49,387 nt of DNA from JAFTYO01 sp045613125. GTDB lineage: Bacteria > Pseudomonadota > Alphaproteobacteria > RF32 > CAG-239. The position numbers were made by a program, and so were the translations under genes. The notes under the pieces were generated by a model that was not told the DNA's origin, made no database searches, and worked only from the letters and a program-made list of their open reading frames with translations. Of this stretch, positions 25,133 to 34,045 are shown piece by piece; position 1 is the stretch's first letter; each line of letters opens with the position of its first letter. The DNA is taken from the NCBI GenBank assembly GCA_045613125.1, contig JAZLAM010000024.1, positions 1 to 49,387 of the forward strand. The letters are read 5' to 3'.

Positions 25133-25549
25133 ATGATATGGATTGTTTATGCTTGTCTTTCGGCCCTTTTTGCTGCCCTTACCTCAATTTTAGCAAAAAT
25201 CGGCTTAGATGGTATCAGTTCTAATGTCGCAACAGCAATAAGAACCATTGTAATTTTGTTTATGTCTTGGGCTATGGTTTTTATTGCTGGTTCACAACAT
25301 CAAGTGCTTACAATTTCAGCAAAAAATTGGTGGTTTTTAATTGCATCCGGATTAGCTACAGGTGCTTCTTGGTTGTGTTATTTTAAGGCATTGCAACTTG
25401 GCGAAGTTTCAAAAGTTGTGGCAATAGATAAGTTTAGTCTTGTTTTAACTATAGTACTGGCATCTATGTTTTTAAGTGAAACACTGACTGTCAAAAGCAT
25501 TATAGGTTGTATTTTAATTACAGTAGGTACACTTATAATGGTTTGGTAA
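25133..25549 (+). CDS. EamA/DMT-family half-size transporter
   Basis: The 138-residue product has four to five transmembrane helices and one EamA repeat (AALTSILAKIGLDGISSNVATAIRT at the start is typical, then TGASWLCYFKALQLGEVSKV and the closing LSETLTVKSIIGCILITVGTLI). Full-size members have two repeats, so this one likely works as a dimer. The substrate is unknown. AGGAG nine bases before the ATG supports the start. Single gene. Confidence 0.85.
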   Translation: MIWIVYACLSALFAALTSILAKIGLDGISSNVATAIRTIVILFMSWAMVFIAGSQHQVLTISAKNWWFLIASGLATGASWLCYFKALQLGEVSKVVAIDKFSLVLTIVLASMFLSETLTVKSIIGCILITVGTLIMVW

Positions 25550-25776
25550 ACGATTTATACATCTTTAATTGACATAATTTGTAATTCTCGCTAACATTAA
25601 TGTATAGACTTATTGTATAAAAATAAGGTTATGTGACTATTTTAAAGGAAATACGTTAGAGAAGCAAAAATAAAGCAATGTAAAAACGCTTAACAAGTTG
25701 ACGATTTTTGTTGTAATTTTGTTATTTTCAGTCTATGAATCTAAATTGATTTTTAAATTTTTGAAAGAGTATAATA

Positions 25777-26247
25777 ATGTCAAATCCTATTGATACAAAA
25801 GTAATCAGCAAATTAGCTGAAATTCTGGATAAAACAAATTTAACAGAACTTGAATATGAAGATGAAAGTTGCAGAATTTCATTATCTCGCAACTGTGGAG
25901 CATCTGTTGTTCCTTCATTTGTTCAAGCTCCGGTTATGCAACCGGCAAGTACATTGAGTGAAACTAAAGAAGAAGTTGAAGTTTCAAATACTGAAGCAAA
26001 TTATGAAAACAATCCTAATGCTGTGAAATCTCCTATGGTAGGTGTTGTTTACCTTTCAAGTGACCCAACAGCAGACACTTATGTGCATGTTGGCGACATG
26101 GTTGAAGCCGGTGATACCGTTTGCTTAATAGAAGCCATGAAAACATTTAATCCGGTTAAAGCTCATAAAGGTGGACGCGTTACAAAAATTTTAGTTGAAG
26201 CCGGTGATCCTGTTGAATACGGGGCTCCACTTATTGTGATTGAATAA
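25777..26247 (+). CDS. accB: Biotin carboxyl carrier protein of acetyl-CoA carboxylase
   Basis: Carries the biotin that AccC carboxylates and from which malonyl-CoA is made, the entry to fatty-acid synthesis. The 156-residue product has the usual helical N-terminus (VISKLAEILDKTNLTELEYE), a flexible linker, and the biotinyl domain with EAMKTFN, whose K122 is the biotinylation site (EAMKMMN in many bacteria). It lies 15 bp before accC in the standard accBC pair. Only a weak GAAAGAG precedes the ATG. A possible promoter with TTGACG near 25699 lies in the 228-bp spacer. Confidence 0.95.
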   Translation: MSNPIDTKVISKLAEILDKTNLTELEYEDESCRISLSRNCGASVVPSFVQAPVMQPASTLSETKEEVEVSNTEANYENNPNAVKSPMVGVVYLSSDPTADTYVHVGDMVEAGDTVCLIEAMKTFNPVKAHKGGRVTKILVEAGDPVEYGAPLIVIE

Positions 26248-26262
26248 AAATAGGAAAAATTT

Positions 26263-27606
26263 ATGTTTGAAAAAGTTTTAATTGCGAATCGTGGTGAAGT
26301 TGCTTTAAGAATACATCGTGCTTGCAGAGAAATGGGCATCAGAACAGTGGCTGTCCACTCCGAAGCAGATGCAAATGCAATGCATGTTCGCTTGGCTGAT
26401 GAAGCTGTTTGTATTGGCCCTGCCCGTTCTGCAGATTCATACTTAAATAAACCTGCAATCATTACAGCCGCCCATATTACGGGAGCAGATGCAATCCATC
26501 CAGGATTTGGATTTTTATCAGAAAATGCTGATTTTGCCGAAATGGTTGAAAAACATGGTATAGCTTTCATAGGACCAACTTCTGCTCAAATGCGTTTAAT
26601 GGGAGATAAAATTACTGCTCGTAAAGCAGCAATTGATGCAGGTCTTCCTATTACTCCCGGTTCTCCTGCACTTGACACCCTTGAAGATGCTATCGAATGG
26701 GCAAATAAAATCGCTTATCCTGTCATAATTAAGGCAAAAGACGGCGGTGGTGGAAAAGGTATGAAAATTGCTTTCAATGATGATCAAATTTCAGAAGCCT
26801 ATACAATGGCCAGAGCCGAAGCTAAAGCTGCTTTTACCAGCGATGTTGTATATATGGAAAAATATCTGCAAAATCCGCGCCATATTGAATTGCAAGTTTT
26901 GGCCGATAAATACGGAAATGTTGTGTGTCTGGGTGAAAGAGATTGCTCAATTCAAAGAAACAATCAGAAAGTTATTGAAGAGTGTCCTTCTCCGGCATTA
27001 AACGATGCTGAACGTCAACAAATTACGAATATTGTTCGTAAAGCTATTGAAAAAATTGGTTATACAAGTGCCGGAACTTTAGAGTTTTTATATGAGGACG
27101 GTAAATTTTATTTCATGGAGATGAATACACGTTTACAAGTGGAACACCCTATAACTGAAGCTATTACCGGAATTGATTTGGTTCGTGAACAAATTCGTAT
27201 TGCCAGTGGAGCTACTTTAGGTTATTCTCAGGAAGATATATCCTTTAACGGACATGCTATTGAATGTCGCATTAATGCTGAGGATCCTGAAAGTTTTGTA
27301 CCTTGTCCCGGAAAAATTGTTGAATGGCACGCTCCAGGAGGATTAGGAGTGAGAGTCGATTCGGAAATATACTCAGGATACACCATTCCTCCATTTTATG
27401 ATAGTATGATTGCTAAACTAATTATTCACGGAAAAACTCGTAATAGCGCTTTGATGCGTTTGCGCAGAGCTTTGGAAGAATGTATCATTATGGGAGTTAA
27501 AACTACAATTCCCTTACATCAAAGTATTATTTCTCAAGCTGATTATATTGATGGTAGATACGATATTCATTGGCTTGAAAAATTTATGGAAAAAAATAAC
27601 AAATAG
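26263..27606 (+). CDS. accC: Acetyl-CoA carboxylase biotin carboxylase subunit
   Basis: ATP-dependent carboxylation of the biotin on AccB. The 447-residue product has the full ATP-grasp set: FEKVLIANRGEVALRIHRA at the start, HPGFGFLSENADFAE, GDKITARKAA, the glycine-rich GGGGKGMKIA, EKYLQNPRHIE, GERDCSIQRNNQKV, EMNTRLQVEHPITE, and ECRINAEDP. Length is normal. AGGA precedes the ATG. It is cotranscribed with accB, and probably with the membrane protein that follows nine bases on. Confidence 0.97.
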   Translation: MFEKVLIANRGEVALRIHRACREMGIRTVAVHSEADANAMHVRLADEAVCIGPARSADSYLNKPAIITAAHITGADAIHPGFGFLSENADFAEMVEKHGIAFIGPTSAQMRLMGDKITARKAAIDAGLPITPGSPALDTLEDAIEWANKIAYPVIIKAKDGGGGKGMKIAFNDDQISEAYTMARAEAKAAFTSDVVYMEKYLQNPRHIELQVLADKYGNVVCLGERDCSIQRNNQKVIEECPSPALNDAERQQITNIVRKAIEKIGYTSAGTLEFLYEDGKFYFMEMNTRLQVEHPITEAITGIDLVREQIRIASGATLGYSQEDISFNGHAIECRINAEDPESFVPCPGKIVEWHAPGGLGVRVDSEIYSGYTIPPFYDSMIAKLIIHGKTRNSALMRLRRALEECIIMGVKTTIPLHQSIISQADYIDGRYDIHWLEKFMEKNNK

Positions 27607-27614
27607 GTATGCTT

Positions 27615-28346
27615 ATGAAGAAAGAAGTGTCAGTTCGTCAGGTTTTTATTGATAGTTTGGAGTTTATTAGCAACAATAAAGCTATCTTGCTTTTCATGAC
27701 ATTTCTTTCTTTTATAGGATCATATATTGCATCATCTGCCGGAGTTTCCTTTCGCAATCCGTTTTTTGTGTTTTTATATGGTATTTACATATATGCTTTT
27801 TACTATTTATTTGTTGGTTTGTATTGTCAGCAAAAACCATTAGTTACAAAAGAAAAAATTGTAGATTCTGTTATTAAACTATTGGTAATTACAGCGTTAT
27901 CTTTACTTATACTTATTTGTTGTAAGCTTTTTTTTCATATCTTATACTTTTGTGGACGCAAACTTATCGGATTTCCTGATTTATATTATTTTTTGAGAAG
28001 TGTATATCATTTTATGATAAATAATCCATATCTCAAATTAATCATATACTTAGGTATAACTACTCTTTTAAGTGTTTCTTTTTTTATTCCCGGTTTTGCG
28101 TGGATTGCTACAATTGATAAAAAGGATAATTCTATAACTTCTGCTTACGCCAGAGTTAAAGGGAATTACTTAAATGTAGTTACATCAATTTTTATTATTT
28201 TTGGTGTTTTTCCTTTGTTTATCGGTTATATTGAACTCAAGTCTTCACAAATAATTATGTCCTTAATGCATGCGATGTTAGCAGTATTTCAAATTGTAGC
28301 ATATTTGCAGATATACGATAAATTTTATCCTGATAATGAAGATTAA
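27615..28346 (+). CDS. Unknown polytopic membrane protein downstream of accC
   Basis: The product (243 residues from the ATG at 27615) has about six transmembrane helices and the phrase FIPGFAWIATIDKKDNSITSAYARVKGNYLNV, which recalls the DUF975/YciC-like membrane proteins whose C-terminal loop has a SxxxSxxxxxG pattern; that is only a resemblance. I prefer 27615 over the ATG at 27609, because TAGG lies seven bases before it. Its 3' end overlaps the convergent uup gene by four bases. Position suggests cotranscription with accBC. Confidence 0.75.
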   Translation: MKKEVSVRQVFIDSLEFISNNKAILLFMTFLSFIGSYIASSAGVSFRNPFFVFLYGIYIYAFYYLFVGLYCQQKPLVTKEKIVDSVIKLLVITALSLLILICCKLFFHILYFCGRKLIGFPDLYYFLRSVYHFMINNPYLKLIIYLGITTLLSVSFFIPGFAWIATIDKKDNSITSAYARVKGNYLNVVTSIFIIFGVFPLFIGYIELKSSQIIMSLMHAMLAVFQIVAYLQIYDKFYPDNED

Positions 28347-30175
28347 TTAAATTCTTCTGCTTTTAACTCTATTTCAAGCCATAAGTTTTCTTTCTCTTCT
28401 TTTAATTTCTTATTTTCTTCTAACGATGAAATCAGTTCATCAAATTTATCAGCATCTGTTGTATACAAGTCTGTTTGCGTTGATAAAGTGTTTTCAATTT
28501 GAATAATTTTATGTTCAAGGTCTTCTATTTCAGCTGGCAACACTTCAAGTAAGCGTTTATCTTTATAACTTAATTTGTTGATATTTCTTTGTTTTTCATA
28601 CTGTATATTCTTAACTGCTTTTATTTTTTTATCTTCTCTGAAAGGTATACTTTTAAGTTTTTCCAACAATTCAGTATAACTTCCTATATGCTCAACAATA
28701 GACCCATCACCTTTCATGTACAATAATGATGTTGCAACTTTATCCAAAAAATCTCTATCATGACTAACTATGAGTATAGTTCCTTGATATTCATCTAAAA
28801 CTTCTTGCAACAAATCAAGAGTATCCATATCCAAATCATTCGTAGGTTCATCTAATACAAGAAAATTCGAGGCTTTAGCAAGAGCAACAGCTAACATAAG
28901 CCTGTTTTTTTCGCCGCCAGAAAGCGCTGATACAGGACACTGAGCCTGATCAGGTTTAAATAAAAAGTCTTTCAAATATGCTACAACGTGACGATATTTT
29001 CCCCTTACCCATATATGATCGCCTTCATTACATAAGGTTTTCCATAATGTTTTTTTCGGATCTAAAGTTATTCTGTTTTGATCAAAATAAGCTTCTTCTA
29101 AATTTTTGCCTATACGAACAAAACCACTATCAGGTTCAAGTTTTTTTGTTAACAGCTTAATCAATGTGGTTTTTCCGGCACCATTAGGACCAACAATACC
29201 TATTCTGTTACCTTTTACTACCTTTATAGAAAAGTCTTTAACTAACTCATGATCATTGTAAGATTTGAAAATGTGTTTAGCCTCAATAACCAACCGAGAT
29301 CTTAACTCAGCTGTTTCTATTTCCATATTAACCGAACCTATTTGTTTAATTTGCTCACGACGTTCTTGTCTTAGTTGCTGTAAGCGGCGTAATCTACCTT
29401 GATTTCGTTTTCTTCTTGCTGTTACACCCTTATGTAACCATTCGGTCTCTTCTTCTATTTTTTTATTCAAATATTTTTGAGCTATAATTTCTTGTTCTAA
29501 AATTTGTTCTTGCCATTCATCAAAAAAAGCAAATCCCCTATTATTTGAATGCAAAATTCCTCTATCAAGCCAAAACGTTTGTTTTGATACATGATTTAAA
29601 AACATTCTATCATGACTTATTACAACCACAGCCCCTTGAAATTTACCAATGATTTGCTCGAGCTTTTCAATAGTTTCAATATCCAAATGATTGGTAGGTT
29701 CGTCTAGTAACAATATATCCGGTTCAGATATAAGAGCTTTTGCCAAGCTTGCCTTTTTAAGCTCTCCCCCAGAAGCATTAGACGGTGATTGTTTTTCTAA
29801 TATATTCAACTCATCAATTAAAATATCAGCTTTATAATTTTGTTCTGATGTTATGTTTTCAAGGCCCGAAAGCACGACATCTCTTAAAGTTGCAAAACTG
29901 CTATAATCAGCTTCTTGAGGCATATAAGAAATTTTCACTCCAGGTTGAATAAAAATTTCAGCACTATCAGGTTCTATAATCCCTGAAATAATTTTAAGCA
30001 ATGTAGATTTTCCCGATCCGTTTCTTCCAACCAAGCATATTTTATCACCACGAGATATATTTAGCTCGATACCTGTAAAAAGTGGATTGAGACCGAAACT
30101 TAAATATGCATTTTTAATTGTATAAATTGGGGGTTCTGCTACCATTTCCATATCCATTTTATTATAAACATTCAA
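28343..30175 (-). CDS. uup: ABC-F ATPase, Uup type
   Basis: ABC-F proteins have two ABC domains and no membrane part, and act on ribosomes or DNA structures. The 610-residue product shows Walker A GRNGSGKST and GPNGAGKTT, signatures ASGGELKKAS and LSGGEKNRL, Walker B LLLDEPTNHLD and LVLDEPTNDLD, a basic arginine-rich linker (GVTARRKRNQGRLRRL) between domains, and a C-terminal coiled coil (about 515-605) typical of Uup. The first residues before PPIYTIKN are loosely conserved; the start could be any of three Met within the first ten codons. No clear ribosome-binding site. Monocistronic. Confidence 0.93.
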   Translation of the reverse strand: MNVYNKMDMEMVAEPPIYTIKNAYLSFGLNPLFTGIELNISRGDKICLVGRNGSGKSTLLKIISGIIEPDSAEIFIQPGVKISYMPQEADYSSFATLRDVVLSGLENITSEQNYKADILIDELNILEKQSPSNASGGELKKASLAKALISEPDILLLDEPTNHLDIETIEKLEQIIGKFQGAVVVISHDRMFLNHVSKQTFWLDRGILHSNNRGFAFFDEWQEQILEQEIIAQKYLNKKIEEETEWLHKGVTARRKRNQGRLRRLQQLRQERREQIKQIGSVNMEIETAELRSRLVIEAKHIFKSYNDHELVKDFSIKVVKGNRIGIVGPNGAGKTTLIKLLTKKLEPDSGFVRIGKNLEEAYFDQNRITLDPKKTLWKTLCNEGDHIWVRGKYRHVVAYLKDFLFKPDQAQCPVSALSGGEKNRLMLAVALAKASNFLVLDEPTNDLDMDTLDLLQEVLDEYQGTILIVSHDRDFLDKVATSLLYMKGDGSIVEHIGSYTELLEKLKSIPFREDKKIKAVKNIQYEKQRNINKLSYKDKRLLEVLPAEIEDLEHKIIQIENTLSTQTDLYTTDADKFDELISSLEENKKLKEEKENLWLEIELKAEEFN

Positions 30176-30275
30176 ATATCACAGTATTTATTAAATTACA
30201 ACAATATTTACCTTGAAAGTGGATTGTTTTTATCTTAATATGCTGTTATTGTGGTAATCTATTAAGGGATTTTTT

Positions 30276-31403
30276 ATGAAAAAAATTATATTTTTTGCAT
30301 TTTTTTTAATATTACCGGCATTTTCTTATGCGCAAAATATTGATTTAGCTTCATCTATTTCATCTGATGAACCTATTGAAAACACAGATAACAAAGAGCA
30401 AACAGAAGAGATTAAGGATAAGGATAAGGATAAAGATACTTTTTCGTTTTTAAATTTTTCATTTATAAAAAAATCTGATAATCAAGAAAATATGACCTTA
30501 GAAGAAAGTGTTGAGTCTCCTTTAGAAAGACTTAAACGTTTTGCCAATGAAGGAAAAGTTGATGCTCAGTTATCTTTAGGATATATGTATTTATATGGAC
30601 AAGATGGTGTAGAAATTGATTATAAACAATCTTTTCATTTTTATGAAATGGCTGCCAAACAAAATAATCCAATTGCTCTTAATAATCTAGGTAGTTTGTA
30701 TTTTAATGGTATAGGAACTAAGATAAATTATCAAAAAGCATCAGAATTATTTTTTAAAGCAGCTCAAAATGGGAGTGACGATGCTGCTGTAAATTTGGCT
30801 TTTATATATTTAAGTTCTGATAACAACCATGAACAACATAAGGCTGCTATTAATTTATTTCAAGAAGCTGCAAAAGCTGGTAACAACACTGCAAAATTTA
30901 TGCTAGGATACGCTTATTATAAAGGTTTTATTGTTGAGCAAGATTTACATAAAGCTGTGGAACTTATAAAAGAATCTGCCAATTCTAAATTTGACGTAGC
31001 TCAATATATGCTTGCTGTTATGTATCGTAATGGTGAGGGTATAGCTAAAAACTATGGTAATGCTGTTAAAAATTTGCGACTTGCAGCCAATCAAGGTAAT
31101 GTTGCTGCCATGATGGAATTAGGCACTATTTATGCCGAAGGCTCCATATATCCTAAAAATGAGTATATGGCACATGTCTTATTTAACGTTGCATCTGTTT
31201 ATGATGCTCCGGAAGCGGATGTTCATCGAGATAACGTTGAATCGTCTCTGAAAATAGATGTATTACTAAAAGCTCAAGAAAGAGCTGAAAACTTCAAAGA
31301 AAAGCCATCAGAATTAACCTCATACATCCGTCAAACATATGGAAATGATATCCGTTTATACATTGATGAAAATTTGAAAAAACAACAGAAGGTAAAAAAA
31401 TAA
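30276..31403 (+). CDS. Secreted Sel1-repeat protein
   Basis: The 375-residue product has a signal peptide ending near SYAQ (about residue 20), a low-complexity acidic segment with repeated KDKD (about 48-56), and then six or so Sel1-like repeats from about residue 90 (for example AQLSLGYMYLYGQDGVEIDYKQ, ALNNLGSLYFNGIG, AKFMLGYAYYKG, AQYMLAVMYRNGEG, AAMMELGTIYAEG). Sel1 solenoids bind proteins; here in the periplasm. AGGGA precedes the ATG. It lies two bases before the flippase-like gene, so the two form an operon. Confidence 0.88.
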   Translation: MKKIIFFAFFLILPAFSYAQNIDLASSISSDEPIENTDNKEQTEEIKDKDKDKDTFSFLNFSFIKKSDNQENMTLEESVESPLERLKRFANEGKVDAQLSLGYMYLYGQDGVEIDYKQSFHFYEMAAKQNNPIALNNLGSLYFNGIGTKINYQKASELFFKAAQNGSDDAAVNLAFIYLSSDNNHEQHKAAINLFQEAAKAGNNTAKFMLGYAYYKGFIVEQDLHKAVELIKESANSKFDVAQYMLAVMYRNGEGIAKNYGNAVKNLRLAANQGNVAAMMELGTIYAEGSIYPKNEYMAHVLFNVASVYDAPEADVHRDNVESSLKIDVLLKAQERAENFKEKPSELTSYIRQTYGNDIRLYIDENLKKQQKVKK

Positions 31404-31405
31404 AA

Positions 31406-32437
31406 ATGATTAATAATAAAAAAAATATAAATTCAACAATTCATAAAACAAAAAAAATATTAAAAAAAGCAATATCATGGGCTGGAGTATTTTTCTTTAT
31501 TTTGGCGGCCTATATGCTTTATCGTCAACTTTCAAAATATGAATTCGAAGATGTTAAAAATGCACTATTTAGCATTCCTAGTGCAAATTTGATATATGCT
31601 TGTTTAGCTTCTTTTATAGGATACATTGCTCTATCATCTTATGATTATTTAGCTTTAAGATATATAAAACATAAAGTAAGTACATGGAAATGGATTGTTG
31701 CAGGTTTCATAGGGTTTAGTGTAAGTAACAACGCCGGACATGCCATCGTTTCAGGAGGTGCAATAAGATATCGTCTATATACAAGATGGCGTTTTAAAGG
31801 AAAAGAAATTGTGAAAATGGTTACTTTCTCGGGGTTTACATATTTAGTAGCTTGCTTCTTTTTGATCATTATCGGTTATGCAATAACACCTGATCATGCA
31901 TTTGGAGATGGTGTCGCTTCTAAAATTACAACAACAATTGTTGCTTTAGGCTCATTAGTCGGTTTAGTGATATATTTAACGGCAAGCGTCTTTTATAAGA
32001 AATCTGTCGATATAAAGGGTATAAAGCTTAAAATGCCAAATTTTAAAATGGCTTTAGCACAAATATTCATTGGTAGCATAGACATCTTAATGGCTTCTCT
32101 CGTATTATATTTTACATTAATACATTTTATTGAGATCCCATTCAATACTTTCATAGGCGCATATATAATTGCACAAATATTAGGTGTATACAGTCAAGTT
32201 CCTGGAGGTTTAGGGGTCTTTGAGCTTGTATTTTCAAATATTATACCTGGAACAGAAAATCAAGCGATGTTATTTGGAGCTTTAATAGCATATCGCATTA
32301 TTTATTATTTATTACCGCTAATTCTTTCTGCAATTGCCCTGATTTCTTATGAAGGATATTTAGGATATCGTCAAAACAAAATAAAAAAACAACACAAATT
32401 GAATAAGATAAAAAATTTATTTCATAAAAAAAATTAA
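31406..32437 (+). CDS. MprF-like flippase-domain membrane protein (UPF0104)
   Basis: The 343-residue product has about eight transmembrane helices and the UPF0104/MprF N-terminal domain motifs: SVSNNAGHAIVSGGAIRYRLYTRW and VPGGLGVFELVF. In MprF this domain flips aminoacylated phosphatidylglycerol; stand-alone members like this lack the synthase domain, and the lipid they move is often unknown. The first 30 residues are lysine-rich and cytoplasmic. The start codon lies two bases after the previous stop, suggesting coupling. Confidence 0.85.
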   Translation: MINNKKNINSTIHKTKKILKKAISWAGVFFFILAAYMLYRQLSKYEFEDVKNALFSIPSANLIYACLASFIGYIALSSYDYLALRYIKHKVSTWKWIVAGFIGFSVSNNAGHAIVSGGAIRYRLYTRWRFKGKEIVKMVTFSGFTYLVACFFLIIIGYAITPDHAFGDGVASKITTTIVALGSLVGLVIYLTASVFYKKSVDIKGIKLKMPNFKMALAQIFIGSIDILMASLVLYFTLIHFIEIPFNTFIGAYIIAQILGVYSQVPGGLGVFELVFSNIIPGTENQAMLFGALIAYRIIYYLLPLILSAIALISYEGYLGYRQNKIKKQHKLNKIKNLFHKKN

Positions 32438-32590
32438 AATATAATACATAAAATAAATAATATTATCATACATTGTTTTAGGGATGATAAAACACACTCC
32501 CTTTTTGCTTATGTATTATGTTTTCAATAGTTTGACTTTTGTTACAAAATATGCTAACAATTGCTTTGCCACTATACAAAGGGAGTTCAT

Positions 32591-33040
32591 ATGAAAAAAT
32601 TACTTTTTGCATTTTTATTAATAACAAATATAGCTAAGGCTAACACAAACATCACTGGTTATTGGACAACAATTGATGATGAAACCAAAACAGCTAAAAG
32701 CGTTGTTCAAATTTATGAATATCAAGGAAGATATTTCGGTCGTATAGTAGATTTATTGAAAAATAAACAAGCTACTGCCAAATTGCCAAATAATCCTCCC
32801 GTAATGGGTATGGATATAATTTGGGATTTGAAACAAAAAGAAAATCAGTATGTAGGTGGCGAAATTTTAGATCCGACTAAAGGTAAAGTATATGGATGTG
32901 AAATTTGGCGCGATAAAGAAAATTTGATTGTACGAGGCAAGATTTCCTTTTTAGGACGCAATCAAACTTGGTTACCAAATAAAGATTTTAAACCTACAGA
33001 GAAAGAACCTTTGATACCCAATAAACCTAAATTAAAATAG
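32591..33040 (+). CDS. DUF2147-family secreted protein
   Basis: The 149-residue product has a signal peptide ending near IAKANTN and one DUF2147 domain: GYWTTIDDETKTAKSVVQIY, GRYFGRIVDL, GMDIIWDLK, GEILDPTKGKVYGCEIW, LIVRGKISFLGRNQTW. The family is a periplasmic lipocalin-like barrel of unknown function, common in Proteobacteria. I use the ATG at 32591, six bases after GGGAG; an upstream in-frame start would spoil the signal peptide. A weak hairpin (GGGA...TCCC, then T) near 32479-32504 may terminate the preceding gene. Confidence 0.9.
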   Translation: MKKLLFAFLLITNIAKANTNITGYWTTIDDETKTAKSVVQIYEYQGRYFGRIVDLLKNKQATAKLPNNPPVMGMDIIWDLKQKENQYVGGEILDPTKGKVYGCEIWRDKENLIVRGKISFLGRNQTWLPNKDFKPTEKEPLIPNKPKLK

Positions 33041-33070
33041 TAGGCACTTTTTATCCTCACACCTCCGACT

Positions 33071-33091
33071 GAAGCCGGTTGTTCAAATCCT
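33071..33091 (+). other. tRNA-like fragment, inverted copy of part of tRNA-Pro
   Basis: These 21 bases match the variable loop and T arm of the tRNA-Pro on the other strand (33136-33156) at 19 positions, in opposite orientation. No acceptor or D arm accompanies it. It is a relic or the product of local inverted duplication. Confidence 0.6.
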
Positions 33092-33123
33092 AAAAAAACT
33101 CTCACCTTTAGTGAGAGTTTTTT
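33092..33123. terminator. Bidirectional terminator between DUF2147 gene and tRNA-Pro
   Basis: ACTCTCAC pairs with GTGAGAGT; runs of A and T on either side. The plus-strand T run reaches the CCA end of the minus-strand tRNA-Pro. Confidence 0.85.
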
Positions 33124-33199
33124 GGTCGGGACGAGAGGATTTGAACCTCCGGCTTCTTGCACCCCATGCAAGCGCTCTACCAGGCTGAACTACGTCCCG
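33123..33199 (-). tRNA. tRNA-Pro (GGG anticodon)
   Basis: A 77-nt cloverleaf on the minus strand: acceptor CGGGACG/CGTCCCG, D stem GTTC/GAGC, anticodon stem CTTGC/GCAAG with loop ATGGGGT (anticodon GGG), T stem GGAGG/CCTCT with loop TTCAAAT, encoded CCA. C1-G72 fits tRNA-Pro. Confidence 0.94.
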
Positions 33200-33227
33200 A
33201 TTATATTTTCTCTAAATAGTATTTCGT

Positions 33228-33647
33228 TTAGAGATTTTTGAGTTCTTCTTCAATTTGCTTTAACTCATCATATACTTGCGTTAAAAGCTGTTTTTGGGTT
33301 TGTGATAAGGTATTCACAATAGCTTCTTGATTATCAGAATAACTTTCATTAGAAACATCAAAAAAGTCTTTCTGAATTTCCCCCCCTAAAATAGCTTTTA
33401 AGCCTTTATCCTTTAAAAGTTTTTGTACACCTTCAATAGTATAACGTTTTTCATATAAACAACTTTTAATAATTTTAACAATTTCAACATCATCGGGGCG
33501 ATAATATCTACGTCCTCCAGATGCTTTCATCGGCTTAATTTGTGAAAACTTCGTTTCCCAAAAACGCAAAACATGGGTAGCCACACCAAGCTCTTCTGCC
33601 ACTTCTGCAATTGTTCGAAAAGCTGATTTTGACTTATTAACCACCAT
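33228..33647 (-). CDS. MerR-family transcriptional regulator
   Basis: The 139-residue product begins with a MerR winged-helix: FRTIAEVAEELGVATHVLRFWETKF, then SGGRRYYRPDDV and a helical YTIEGVQKLL. The C-terminal third is a short coiled coil without metal-binding cysteines. In alphaproteobacteria a MerR gene regularly follows ihfA, and its target is generally unknown. A seven-G tract (coding strand) at 33380-33386 encodes LGGE. AAAGGAT precedes the ATG. It lies 15 bp downstream of ihfA. Confidence 0.9.
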   Translation of the reverse strand: MVVNKSKSAFRTIAEVAEELGVATHVLRFWETKFSQIKPMKASGGRRYYRPDDVEIVKIIKSCLYEKRYTIEGVQKLLKDKGLKAILGGEIQKDFFDVSNESYSDNQEAIVNTLSQTQKQLLTQVYDELKQIEEELKNL

Positions 33648-33662
33648 GATTTATCCTTTTAT

Positions 33663-33947
33663 TTATGCGTTGATACCTTTACGCAAATTTTGAGAAGGTT
33701 TAAATGAAATAACCGTTCTTGCAGAAATTTCAGCCTCGACACCTGTTTTAGGATTGCGTCCGATACGGGGATTTTTCTTTCTTAAAGATAATGTTCCGAA
33801 AGATGATAATTTAACATCATTACCTTTAACCAATTCTGCTTTGATTTCATCAATTACCATATCTAAAATATCACCAGAATCTTTGCGAGAAAGACCAACT
33901 TCTTCATAAATTGTTTCTGCTACATCTGCACGTGTAATAGTTTTCAT
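33663..33947 (-). CDS. ihfA: Integration host factor subunit alpha
   Basis: A DNA-bending protein that works as a heterodimer with IHF-beta. The 94-residue product has TRADVAETIYEEVGLSRKDS at the N-terminus, VKLSSFGTLSLRKK, and the beta-arm GRNPKTG with the intercalating proline region, ending in FKPSQNLRKGIN. The IHF-alpha assignment rests on this wording and on its place in the plsX-fabH-ihfA-merR order. AAGGAAG precedes the ATG. Confidence 0.93.
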   Translation of the reverse strand: MKTITRADVAETIYEEVGLSRKDSGDILDMVIDEIKAELVKGNDVKLSSFGTLSLRKKNPRIGRNPKTGVEAEISARTVISFKPSQNLRKGINA

Positions 33948-34045
33948 TTTTCTTCCTTAATCTTAGTTACTACAAATATTTATTACAAAATACAATATTG
34001 CTGAAATAATCTCAAGTGACTATCTGCAATATTTCACAGTTTTTT

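Noticed and set aside
26163..26570. Minus-strand frame across accB/accC
   Set aside because: Antisense to two strongly conserved genes, with no family resemblance.
33380..33386. Seven-G tract in merR as a phase-variation site
   Set aside because: Seven is near the lower limit for slippage tracts, and the codons encode an ordinary Gly-Gly; noted only as a weak parallel to mnmA.
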